DNA from: Desertifilum tharense IPPAS B-1220
GTDB lineage: Bacteria; Cyanobacteriota; Cyanobacteriia; Cyanobacteriales; Desertifilaceae
Length of the DNA stretch: 64,000 bases
NCBI RefSeq assembly: GCF_001746915.1
Contig: NZ_MJGC01000049.1
Coordinates: 1 to 64,000, forward strand
Reading direction: 5' to 3'
Part shown: positions 40,765-48,288 of the stretch, one piece after another
Position numbering within the stretch: position 1 is the stretch's first letter
How the letters are laid out: each line of letters opens with the position of its first letter
Translations under genes and position numbers: made by a program
Notes under the pieces: model-generated
Database searches by the model: none
What the model saw: only the letters and a program-made list of their open reading frames with translations
What the model was told of the DNA's origin: nothing

Positions 40765-41012
40765 GCATTGATAAAATATTAAAGTGTTTTTATAAAAATT
40801 TGTAGTCTCAAATGATTCAGTTTTTCAAAACTGTGTTTCTACCCTAGCACAATCATTAAACTTGTCTTGCATTTTAATAAGTTAGGTTACAAAGTTAATA
40901 AAAAAACATACAAGGGTGACAAGAATAGGAAACAGCGATCGCCTTTTGGCCACTCGATGAGCCAAAATCAGAACAATCTTCTGAAATCCATTGAATTAAG
41001 GAAGCACGAGAA

Positions 41013-41612
41013 ATGACCGGGAAGAAGATTTTAATGTTGGTGGGTGATTTTGTTGAAGATTATGAAGTTATGGTTCCTTTCCAGGCATTACAAATGGTGG
41101 GCCATACCGTTCATGCCGTTTGTCCCGACAAACAAGCGGGAGACACAGTTCGGACAGCCATCCATGACTTTGAGGGCGACCAAACTTATAGTGAAAAGCC
41201 AGGTCACAATTTTACTTTAAATGCAACCTTTACCGATGTCGTCGCTCAAGAGTATGATGCTTTAGTTATTCCTGGGGGACGAGCGCCGGAATACATTCGC
41301 CTCAATGCTCGCGTTTTAGAGATAACCCGTCACTTCGCTGAGACAAACAAACCCATTGCGGCGGTGTGTCATGGTTTGCAAGTGCTAGCGGCGGCTGGAG
41401 TTTTAAACGGAAAACGCTGTACGGCTTACCCCGCCTGCGGCCCGGATGTCACCAGCGCCGGGGGACACTATCAGCAAATTGCCGTTGATGCCGCAATTGT
41501 CGATGGTAACTTAGTGACTGCACCCGCTTGGCCGGCCCATCCCCAGTGGTTAGCAGAGTTTCTAAAAATCTTAGGAACCAAAATCGAGCATCCACAAAGG
41601 GTTGCGGTTTAA
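41013..41612 (+). CDS. DJ-1/PfpI family protein
   Basis: A 199-residue member of the DJ-1/PfpI superfamily. It starts [20 protein letters not shown] and has the nucleophile elbow [10 protein letters not shown] with the conserved cysteine (about residue 118). The lid segment [18 protein letters not shown] provides the conserved Gly-Gly-Arg. Members act as glyoxalase III/deglycases or cysteine peptidases (PfpI); which applies is unknown. It begins 248 bp from the divergent diguanylate cyclase gene. AAGGAAGCACGAG just before ATG contains the ribosome site. Confidence 0.9.
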   Translation: MTGKKILMLVGDFVEDYEVMVPFQALQMVGHTVHAVCPDKQAGDTVRTAIHDFEGDQTYSEKPGHNFTLNATFTDVVAQEYDALVIPGGRAPEYIRLNARVLEITRHFAETNKPIAAVCHGLQVLAAAGVLNGKRCTAYPACGPDVTSAGGHYQQIAVDAAIVDGNLVTAPAWPAHPQWLAEFLKILGTKIEHPQRVAV

Positions 41613-41752
41613 CTCTTCCTGAAGATGGGTGTCAATTTAAGCCAAAAACAACCCATCTTCAGCAGAAATGCGCCTCACAGCAGATGTATGAAGAGTCCTA
41701 AAAACGATACCTTGCGATCGCATAGGCTTGTTGTTAAGGACCTTCAACATTC

Positions 41753-43276
41753 ATGAGTCACACTCAGGTATCAACCTCGTTTTGGCGAGATTCTCAACCC
41801 GATATCAACTACCCCCAACTTCAACAAGATATTACGGTCGATGTCGCAATTGTCGGAGGTGGAATTACAGGGTTAACAACAGCTTTACTCCTGCAACGTT
41901 CGGGCGTTAAAGTCGCCTTGCTGGAAGCTTCAACCCTAGGCTCTGGAGTGACCGGTTACACCACTGCTCATCTCACAGAAGTCCTCGATACCCGCTACAA
42001 AACCCTGCTTTCAGACTTTGAAGAAGATGTCGCTCAACTGGTCGCCGCCTCTCACCGCAGCGCCATTGAACGAATTGCTGACTTAGTGGTAGAAGAGCAA
42101 ATCGACTGCGATTTTCAACGCCTGCCTGGATACCTCTACAGCGAGTCAGAAGAAGACTTAAGCACGTTAGAAGCCGAAGTCGAAGCGGCCCATCAATTAG
42201 GCGTTCGCGCCACGCTCACCTCAGAAGTTCCTTTACCCTTTCCCGTAAAAGCTGGGATTATCTTCCCCGAACAAGCTCAATTTCACGCCACAAAGTACGT
42301 CAATGGATTAGCCAAAGCGTTTGTGCGGTTGGGAGGACAAATTTTTGAAAATACCCGCGTTCTAGATGTGGCTTTTAACTCAGACAATGCGCGAGTTTAT
42401 ACGCAACTCAATACCGTTAACGCTCGCTATGTTGTCCTCGCCACCCATACCCCCATTCACGACCTCAAGCGCTTATCCGAACTCGCTATTTTTGCGACCA
42501 AAGTTTCTCCCTACCGTTCTTATGTCCTGGGCGTTCGCTTAAATTCTCCTCTACCCCAAGGTTTATTTTGGGATACGGCTGAACCCTACCACTATACGCG
42601 CACTTATACGGACGCCTCTGGAGAACTGGCGATTATTGGCGGCGCAGACCATAGAACGGGGGAAATGGCTGATACAGAGGAACCTTATCAGCGTTTAGAA
42701 GCCTATGCGCGATCGCGCTATGATGTGGCTTCCATTGATTATCGCTGGTCGGCCCAACTCTACGAACCCATCGATGGCTTACCATTTATCGGTCAAAGTC
42801 CGATCAACTCTCAGCTTTATCTCGCCACCGGCTTTTCTGGCAACGGTATGACCTTTGGCACCCTAGCCGCCATGCTCATTGCCGATCAAATTCTGGGCCG
42901 CAAGAACCCTTGGACGCAACTATACGACGCCAACCGCATCAAACCCCTGGCTTCTGCCCAGCAATTTATTGCCCATAATGTGGATGTTGCCACCCGCTTT
43001 ATTGCAGACCGATTTAAAGCCGATGCTCATCAATTATCCCAAGTTGCCTTTGATGAAGGCAAAATTTTAGATATTGAGGGCAAACAAGTCGCCGCTTATC
43101 GCGATCCGGAAGGCAACATTCAGACGCTCTCTGCCGTTTGCACTCACCTTGGTTGCATTGTGGAATGGAACATCGCCGAAAAAAGCTGGGACTGTCCCTG
43201 CCACGGGGGACGCTATTCTACCAGCGGACAAGTGCTGAACGGCCCGCCCATTGAGCCTTTAGAACCGCTGTCCTAG
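41753..43276 (+). CDS. FAD-dependent oxidoreductase with C-terminal Rieske domain
   Basis: A 507-residue fusion. Residues about 30-390 form a DadA/glycine-oxidase type FAD domain (VDVAIVGGGITGLTTALLL for the dinucleotide site, GSGVTGYTTAHL, and the late YLATGFSGNGMTFG flavin segment). Residues about 420-507 are a Rieske [2Fe-2S] domain: CTHLGC and CPCHGGRYS supply the Cys-His ligand pairs plus the disulfide cysteines. The natural substrate is unknown, presumably an amino acid or other amine, with electrons passing to the Rieske centre and onward. Similar fusions occur widely in bacteria. The upstream gene encodes a DJ-1-like protein. Confidence 0.9.
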   Translation: MSHTQVSTSFWRDSQPDINYPQLQQDITVDVAIVGGGITGLTTALLLQRSGVKVALLEASTLGSGVTGYTTAHLTEVLDTRYKTLLSDFEEDVAQLVAASHRSAIERIADLVVEEQIDCDFQRLPGYLYSESEEDLSTLEAEVEAAHQLGVRATLTSEVPLPFPVKAGIIFPEQAQFHATKYVNGLAKAFVRLGGQIFENTRVLDVAFNSDNARVYTQLNTVNARYVVLATHTPIHDLKRLSELAIFATKVSPYRSYVLGVRLNSPLPQGLFWDTAEPYHYTRTYTDASGELAIIGGADHRTGEMADTEEPYQRLEAYARSRYDVASIDYRWSAQLYEPIDGLPFIGQSPINSQLYLATGFSGNGMTFGTLAAMLIADQILGRKNPWTQLYDANRIKPLASAQQFIAHNVDVATRFIADRFKADAHQLSQVAFDEGKILDIEGKQVAAYRDPEGNIQTLSAVCTHLGCIVEWNIAEKSWDCPCHGGRYSTSGQVLNGPPIEPLEPLS

Positions 43277-43363
43277 ATCGGATTCATGCAACAAAAACCT
43301 ATTTCGTTTATTCTGGGATTAGTGTAGGTTTACGGAACTTTACACAATCACCCCCGGTTCTCT

Positions 43364-44236
43364 ATGAAATGTATTATTACCCGTCGCGCTCAGTTTTCTG
43401 CAAGCCATCGCTATTGGCTGCCGGAACTCAGCGAGGCAGAAAATCAGCAAAAATTCGGCCCAACGAGCCGTTCTCCCGGTCACGGTCATAACTACGTCTT
43501 GTTCGTCTACATGGAAGGAGAGCTTGATGAGTATGGCATGGTGTTGAATCTGTCAGAAGTCAAGCACGTGATTAAAAGTGAAGTCACTAGTCAATTAGAC
43601 TTCTCTTTCCTCAATGAGGCTTGGCCAGAGTTTCAGCAAACTTTACCGACGACAGAACATATCGCTCAAGCCATTTGGAAACGCTTGTCTCCCCACCTAC
43701 CGCTTGTCCGCATTCAGTTGTACGAACACCCCGAACTTTGGGCTGATTATCTAGGAGAAGGAATGGAAGCTTATCTCACGATTAGCACTCATTTTAGTGC
43801 AGCGCATCGGCTGGCCCGTCCAGACTTGAGTTTTGAAGAAAACTGCGAAATCTACGGAAAATGCGCCCGCCCTCACGGTCACGGCCACAACTATCATTTG
43901 GAAGTGACGGTTAAAGGACAAATTGACCCCCGCACTGGGATGATTGCGGATTTAGCGGCGGTACAAAAGGCGATTGACGAGCATGTGGTTGAACCGTTCG
44001 ATCATACGTTTTTAAATAAAGATATTCCTTACTTTGCAGAGGTTGTGCCCACGGCTGAAAATATTGCAGTCCATATTCGCGAGTTGCTGCAACAGCCGAT
44101 CCGGGAAACAGGGGCGAAACTGCATAAGGTGAAGCTGATTGAAAGTCCAAATAATGCGTGCGAAGTCTATTGTACGGAACCGAACGAAGCCGCGACCTCT
44201 TCGCAGCAGCGCGAGGCTATTTTAGCAAGCGTTTAA
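43364..44236 (+). CDS. Tandem-domain 6-carboxytetrahydropterin synthase-like protein
   Basis: A 290-residue protein with two PTPS/QueD domains in a row. Domain 1 (about 1-130) has zinc histidines at 15, 40 and 42 (SASHR, GHGHNY), but the catalytic cysteine position reads FGPTSRSPGHGH, with Thr34 in place of Cys. Domain 2 (about 136-270) is complete: His148, Cys167 (YGKCARP) and His173/His175. PTPS-family enzymes convert dihydroneopterin triphosphate to tetrahydropterin products (queuosine precursor or biopterin path). Only the second domain looks catalytic; the first may be structural or have altered chemistry. Ends before a strong terminator. Confidence 0.92.
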   Translation: MKCIITRRAQFSASHRYWLPELSEAENQQKFGPTSRSPGHGHNYVLFVYMEGELDEYGMVLNLSEVKHVIKSEVTSQLDFSFLNEAWPEFQQTLPTTEHIAQAIWKRLSPHLPLVRIQLYEHPELWADYLGEGMEAYLTISTHFSAAHRLARPDLSFEENCEIYGKCARPHGHGHNYHLEVTVKGQIDPRTGMIADLAAVQKAIDEHVVEPFDHTFLNKDIPYFAEVVPTAENIAVHIRELLQQPIRETGAKLHKVKLIESPNNACEVYCTEPNEAATSSQQREAILASV

Positions 44237-44253
44237 GTTTAAGCGATTTTTTG

Positions 44254-44302
44254 AAGTGCGATCGCTCTCCCAATGTTGGCAAAGGGCGATCGCACTTTTT
44301 TA
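44254..44302 (+). terminator. Terminator with HIP1 stem
   Basis: AAGTGCGATCGC (44254-44265) pairs with GCGATCGCACTT (44286-44297), 12 bp perfect, followed by T residues. Both arms contain a HIP1 octamer. Confidence 0.85.
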
Positions 44303-44317
44303 GGGTCGCGTGTTGAC

Positions 44318-44331
44318 GTTGTATATACAAC
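44318..44331. promoter_or_regulatory. Palindrome upstream of the TacA remnant
   Basis: GTTGTATATACAAC is a perfect 14-bp palindrome, overlapping TTGACG (a plausible -35). It looks like an autoregulatory operator of the sort ribbon-helix-helix antitoxins bind. Confidence 0.4.
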
Positions 44332-44381
44332 CTTTTACCTTAGAGAAGTATGTCAAGGATTCTTCTGGCAGAGGTAGCTGT

Positions 44382-44573
44382 ATGCACTCATCCGCTTACC
44401 AAAAATCCCAGGACGTTCTGCTTAACCAAAGTTTTTTTGCGCTAGATGAAGCGAAGTTTCAAGAATTTGAGGCATTATTAAATCTGTCTCCTGCCCGTAA
44501 CGAAAAATTACACGCCTTACTTGCAACAAAGTCGCCGTGGGATAAGATCGACTCCACCCGCTTGAAAAACTGA
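44382..44573 (+). pseudogene. Truncated TacA-family (DUF1778) antitoxin
   Basis: A 63-codon frame beginning MHSSAYQKSQDVLLNQ and ending in ALLATKSPWDK. This is the C-terminal half of a DUF1778/TacA antitoxin (FFALDEAKFQEFEALLNLSP and the LHALLATKSPWD tail that contacts the GNAT toxin). The N-terminal ribbon-helix-helix DNA-binding domain of about 45 residues is absent, and no GNAT acetyltransferase toxin follows. AGAGG lies eight bases before the ATG, so the fragment may still be translated. The frame could start at GTG 44310, but the added residues do not resemble the missing domain. Best read as a decayed toxin-antitoxin module; alternatively a stand-alone toxin-neutralising fragment. Confidence 0.65.
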
Positions 44574-44667
44574 ATTTAAATATCCTACGCCTGCAATCAA
44601 GGAATTTAGACTAATGCCTGTGTAGCTATTGTCTATCTACGCTATTAACCTGGTGCAAATTAGTCTA

Positions 44668-45459
44668 ATGGATGAGTCTAAGCAAAATTCTCGTTCACCT
44701 TTTTCAGTTCCTCAGTTTCTCAAAGAGATAGAAAATATTCTAGTAGCAGAAACTCAAGGAAAAATTACGCCCTGGGTTAGCGGGATTAGAGTTTCCCATC
44801 TTTTTAAGAAAAAACATGGCATCTCACCCGATACAGTTGCTAAATGTTTAGGTTATGAAAATGGCTTTAAGCATTTTCTGCAAATCAATCAATCTTTTTC
44901 TCTTTATAATACTCTCATTCCTCACAATTTTTATATTGCCTTTTTTTCGGCTGTATTTCCAGGCTGGCAAGTTTCCCAAGACTTTACAACTCAGTATAGA
45001 ATTAAGCGAGCTTGGAAAGTTGATGGGCGATTATACAGAATGCTCAAGCTTGAGAACGCAAAAGAAGTGCAGTTTTCTCCACCTCCCCAAGTTTCAGAAT
45101 ATGATGTGGACTGGTTATCAACTTTATCTGCTAAAGATGAGCGGAATAGACCGACTCAAGTTTCTCCCAAGAAAGAATATAAACCTGTTTTAGAATCCAA
45201 AATTGAATCGGTGGATGATTTGGTGAAAACAATTACAGAGATTCTTAAGGAATTAACAGGCGATCGCGTTCAGGAATGGGTAGAAATTTCTGTTTTAAGT
45301 AAGAAATTTTATGATTATTATCAACAACCCATTAGAGGAGTTGTTCGTCAAGTTTATAAAGGGGGCAAACTCATCGATATTTTAAAAAGTTGTATGCATT
45401 TAGAGATTCAAGAGTCTAATCAAGTTAGCCAAGTCTGTCTGAAAATGCTGATTGACTGA
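44668..45459 (+). CDS. Uncharacterised protein with two HTH-like repeats
   Basis: A 263-residue protein that I do not recognise from any family. It is visibly more AT-rich than its neighbours. Two related units are apparent: the first around residues 15-70 (VSGIRVSHLFKKKHGISPDT, then LGYENGFKHFLQ) and the second around residues 190-255 (VEISVLSKKFYDYYQQPIRG, then VYKGGKLIDILKS). Each looks like a short winged helix, reminiscent of the LOTUS/OST-HTH fold that binds RNA in other proteins, but this is inference from pattern alone. They are joined by an unconserved, partly hydrophobic middle and a Lys/Pro-rich linker. A TTG at 44629 could add 13 residues. No partner gene is evident; it lies next to a TacA remnant and a Uma2 gene. 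Confidence 0.65.
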   Translation: MDESKQNSRSPFSVPQFLKEIENILVAETQGKITPWVSGIRVSHLFKKKHGISPDTVAKCLGYENGFKHFLQINQSFSLYNTLIPHNFYIAFFSAVFPGWQVSQDFTTQYRIKRAWKVDGRLYRMLKLENAKEVQFSPPPQVSEYDVDWLSTLSAKDERNRPTQVSPKKEYKPVLESKIESVDDLVKTITEILKELTGDRVQEWVEISVLSKKFYDYYQQPIRGVVRQVYKGGKLIDILKSCMHLEIQESNQVSQVCLKMLID

Positions 45460-45490
45460 CACTTAATGCTGAAAGTCCTATGCTGGCTGC

Positions 45491-45517
45491 TGTTGGGTTT
45501 CGTACCTCAACCCAACC
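45491..45517. repeat. Dispersed cyanobacterial hairpin repeat
   Basis: GTTGGGTT (45492-45499) and AACCCAAC (45509-45516) surround a short loop. This TTGGGTTTCGT...CAACCCAAC pattern recurs as a dispersed intergenic element in many filamentous cyanobacterial genomes (from general knowledge). Only one copy was seen in this window. Confidence 0.5.
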
Positions 45518-45598
45518 TACACGACTTGCGTCTCTGGAGGAGTGAGAGGGCGATCGCACTTTTCGCTATCTTAGAAAAAACTAACCGCGATCGCAGCT

Positions 45599-46177
45599 AT
45601 GATAGCTTTACCTGATTTCCGGATGAGTGTAGAAGAATATCTCGCCTGGGAAGCCACCCAGGAGGAACGCTATGAGTATTGGGATGGGGAAGTTGTGGCG
45701 ATGAGTGGCGCAACGCGCAACCACAACCGGATTTCTGGGAACTTGTTTAAGCTTCTTGATGATGCTCTTGGCGATCGCGGCTGTGAAGTTTACATTGTAG
45801 ATGTGAAAGTCCAGGTAGAACCCAACCGTAAGTATTTCTATCCTGACGTTGTGGTCACTTGCGATCCGCGAGAGAATGACCCGCAGTGGGTACAATATCC
45901 CTGTCTAATTGTTGAGGTTTTATCCCCTTCTACGGAAGCCGTCGATCGCGGTCAGAAGTTTGCCAAATACCGTCAGTCTTCCACTCTCCAAGAATATGTG
46001 TTAGTTCAAGCTACGCAACCCGGTGTAGAGGTGTTTCGGCGTAACGAACAGGGAAAATGGGTGCTATCTGAGTATAGCTTGGGCGAAACGATGCTTTTAG
46101 AATCGGTGGGGGTAGAGATGGCGATCGCAGATATCTATCGCCAAGTCCAATTTGAGGCTGAAGCTAGGGAAGCATGA
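45599..46177 (+). CDS. Uma2 family (DUF820) PD-(D/E)xK protein
   Basis: A 192-residue protein of the Uma2 family, which has a restriction-endonuclease-like fold and is hugely expanded in cyanobacteria. It shows MSVEEYLAWE, then the nuclease core YPDVVVTCDP, LIVEVLSPSTEA and KFAKYRQSSTLQEYVLV, giving the D...E-x-K-like acidic set (the Asp in PDVVV, Glu in VEVLS, Lys in KFAKY). The biological role of Uma2 proteins is not established. Its stop overlaps the start of the DUF4336 gene by four bases (ATGA), so the two are translationally coupled. Confidence 0.9.
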   Translation: MIALPDFRMSVEEYLAWEATQEERYEYWDGEVVAMSGATRNHNRISGNLFKLLDDALGDRGCEVYIVDVKVQVEPNRKYFYPDVVVTCDPRENDPQWVQYPCLIVEVLSPSTEAVDRGQKFAKYRQSSTLQEYVLVQATQPGVEVFRRNEQGKWVLSEYSLGETMLLESVGVEMAIADIYRQVQFEAEAREA

Positions 46178-46908
46178 AACTCTACGAACCCATTAACACC
46201 CTCAAAGCCGTTGCAGAGAATCTTTGGATTGTAGACGGTCCAATTGTACGCATGGCGATGTATGGAACGCGCATCCCTTTTCCCACCCGGATGACGATTG
46301 TACGACTGAATAATGGCGATTTATGGTGTCATTCCCCCATTGAACTTAGCCCAGAACTTCAACCCCAAATTGAAGCACTGGGTACAGTTAAGCATTTGAT
46401 TTCCCCTAATAAAATCCACTATGCTCATATTGGGGCCTGGTCTAAGGTTTATCCAGATGCGATCGCATGGGCTTCTCCGGGAGTGCGAGAACGCGCTAAA
46501 CAACAAAAGATTGAGGTTGAATTCCAAGCCGACTTACAAGACAAACCCCCGCCGGAATGGGTAACAGAACTCGATCAACTCATCTTTCGCGGCAGTCGAT
46601 TTATGGATGAAGTGGTCTTTTTTCATCGCCCTTCTTCTACCTTAATTCTCACCGATTTAATTGAGAATTTTGAACCCCAAAAAGTGCCTTGGTATTACCG
46701 TTGGATGTTGGCTATCGGTGGAAATGTCGATCCAGATGGCAAAACTCCCCGCGACTTACAATTCACCTTTTGGGGAAATCAAGAACAAGCCCGTCAATGT
46801 TTCCAACAGATGTTAGCCTGGAATCCTCAAAAAGTGATTGTAGCTCACGGTCGTTGGTATGAGAACAATGGCACCGCAGAACTTAATCGCGCTTTTCGCT
46901 GGTTATAG
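46174..46908 (+). CDS. DUF4336 domain-containing protein
   Basis: A 244-residue protein that matches the DUF4336 family along its length (LWIVDGPIVRMAMYGTRIPF, TRMTIVRLNNGDLWCHSPIE, KHLISPNKIHYAHIG, VVFFHRPSSTLILTDLIENF, KVIVAHGRWYENNGT). The fold resembles the metallo-beta-lactamase superfamily, though the metal motif is degenerate (NKIHYAHIG). The function is unknown. It starts inside the last codons of the Uma2 gene and faces the GST gene with six bases between stops. Confidence 0.88.
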   Translation: MKLYEPINTLKAVAENLWIVDGPIVRMAMYGTRIPFPTRMTIVRLNNGDLWCHSPIELSPELQPQIEALGTVKHLISPNKIHYAHIGAWSKVYPDAIAWASPGVRERAKQQKIEVEFQADLQDKPPPEWVTELDQLIFRGSRFMDEVVFFHRPSSTLILTDLIENFEPQKVPWYYRWMLAIGGNVDPDGKTPRDLQFTFWGNQEQARQCFQQMLAWNPQKVIVAHGRWYENNGTAELNRAFRWL

Positions 46909-46913
46909 CGATA

Positions 46914-47876
46914 TTAAAACCGATCGCGATCGTGCGGTTCGTTAAAATCGATTTCAGGGCCTTTGGGGACAATACGCGTTGGGTTAATGTGGGTGTGGCT
47001 TTTGTAATAGTGGCGCTTGATGTGATCGAGATTGCAAGTTTCAGCCACGCCAGGAAACTGGTAGATATCTTTCAGGTAGTTCCAGAGGTTGGGATAATCG
47101 ACAATCCGGCGAATATTGCACTTAAAATGTCCGTGATAAACAGCATCAAAGCGCAATAGGGTGGTAAACATACAGATATCTGCTTCCGTGAGTTGATTTC
47201 CACACAGATAGCGCTGTTTGGCTAACACGCCTTCCCAGCGGTCTAAATTGGCGAATAACTCAGTCACCGCTTCGTTATAGGCTTCCTGGGTAGAGGCAAA
47301 ACCCGACCGATAAACGCCATTATTAATCGGTTGGTAAATGGCATCAATCGTTTCTTCTACTTTGTCTTGCAGTCCTTCGGGAAACAGGTCAACCTCAGAT
47401 TTGGCGTACTCCCCAAACTGAGTATTGAACATCCGAATCACTTCGCGAGATTCATTATTGACAATAGTCCCTTTCTGTTTATCCCACAGAATCGGAACCG
47501 TGACGCGACCCGTATAGCGATCGCACGCCTTCACATATACTTCCCGGAGATACTGCGCCCCATTAATGTTATCTGGGATACATCCTGGTCCGTCGGAAAA
47601 GTGCCAGCCATCATCCCCCATTTCCGGATCGACGACGGATAGGGAGACAATCTCATCTAAACCCTTCACTTGGCGCACAATCAAGGTTCGATGCGCCCAC
47701 GGACACGCTAAACTCACGTACAGGTGATAGCGTCCGGGTTCTGCCTTAAAGCCACTAGAACCATCGGCGGTGACGCGATCGCGAAATTGGGTTGGCATCC
47801 GGTTAAACTTACCAGAATCGTCCCTTTCTTTCCATTCCGTATCCCATTCCCCATCAACTAGCATTCCGAGTGGCAT
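46914..47876 (-). CDS. Glutathione S-transferase family protein (glutathionyl-hydroquinone reductase type)
   Basis: A 320-residue xi-class GST, similar to E. coli YqjG and yeast ECM4, which reduce glutathionyl-hydroquinones. The active-site cysteine lies in LACPWAHRTLIVR (about residue 55). The thioredoxin-like domain continues to DGPGCIPDNINGAQYLREVY and VPILWDKQKGTIVNNESRE; the helical domain contains LFANLDRWEGVLAKQRYLCG and the GST motif LTEADICMFTTLLRFDAVYHG. Length and motifs are normal. Divergent from argZ across a 412-bp spacer. Confidence 0.94.
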   Translation of the reverse strand: MPLGMLVDGEWDTEWKERDDSGKFNRMPTQFRDRVTADGSSGFKAEPGRYHLYVSLACPWAHRTLIVRQVKGLDEIVSLSVVDPEMGDDGWHFSDGPGCIPDNINGAQYLREVYVKACDRYTGRVTVPILWDKQKGTIVNNESREVIRMFNTQFGEYAKSEVDLFPEGLQDKVEETIDAIYQPINNGVYRSGFASTQEAYNEAVTELFANLDRWEGVLAKQRYLCGNQLTEADICMFTTLLRFDAVYHGHFKCNIRRIVDYPNLWNYLKDIYQFPGVAETCNLDHIKRHYYKSHTHINPTRIVPKGPEIDFNEPHDRDRF

Positions 47877-48288
47877 CGTTAACCTCCAAGCAACAGTTTT
47901 GATCCAACCCTAAACGCCCCTCCATTGACATCCCCTAAAGAGAGGATGTTGTCTAAACCCAAGCTAAAAGGCTTTTTCGCCAACTCTATCCCCCAAAAAA
48001 GCCGATTTTTAGGCAAAATTAACGACTCATTCACCTTGGCTGAATGACCGCCATTTTTAAGGTCGCAAATGTGAGGAAACCTTGACGCTTCAAGGGAAGT
48101 TTACACTAAAATGATAGGATTAAAAATTGGGCTTAATTTTGTTCGTAACGCAGGGACAAAAAGGAGCATTCGTAACCCAATTATTGCTCAATTGTACCTG
48201 AAGGCCGTCAAGTTCAACGTTCCCCAACCCCTACCACTGCAAGTCGCGTGTTCGTAGGCGTCTACCCCATCTGCAATTAACTTAGAGT
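47877..48288. other. Divergent spacer between GST and argZ
   Basis: 412 bp expected to hold both promoters. An inverted repeat TCATTCA (48027-48033) / TGAATGA (48041-48047) with a 7-base spacer could be an operator or hairpin. No NtcA box with proper spacing and no small gene was found. Confidence 0.45.
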
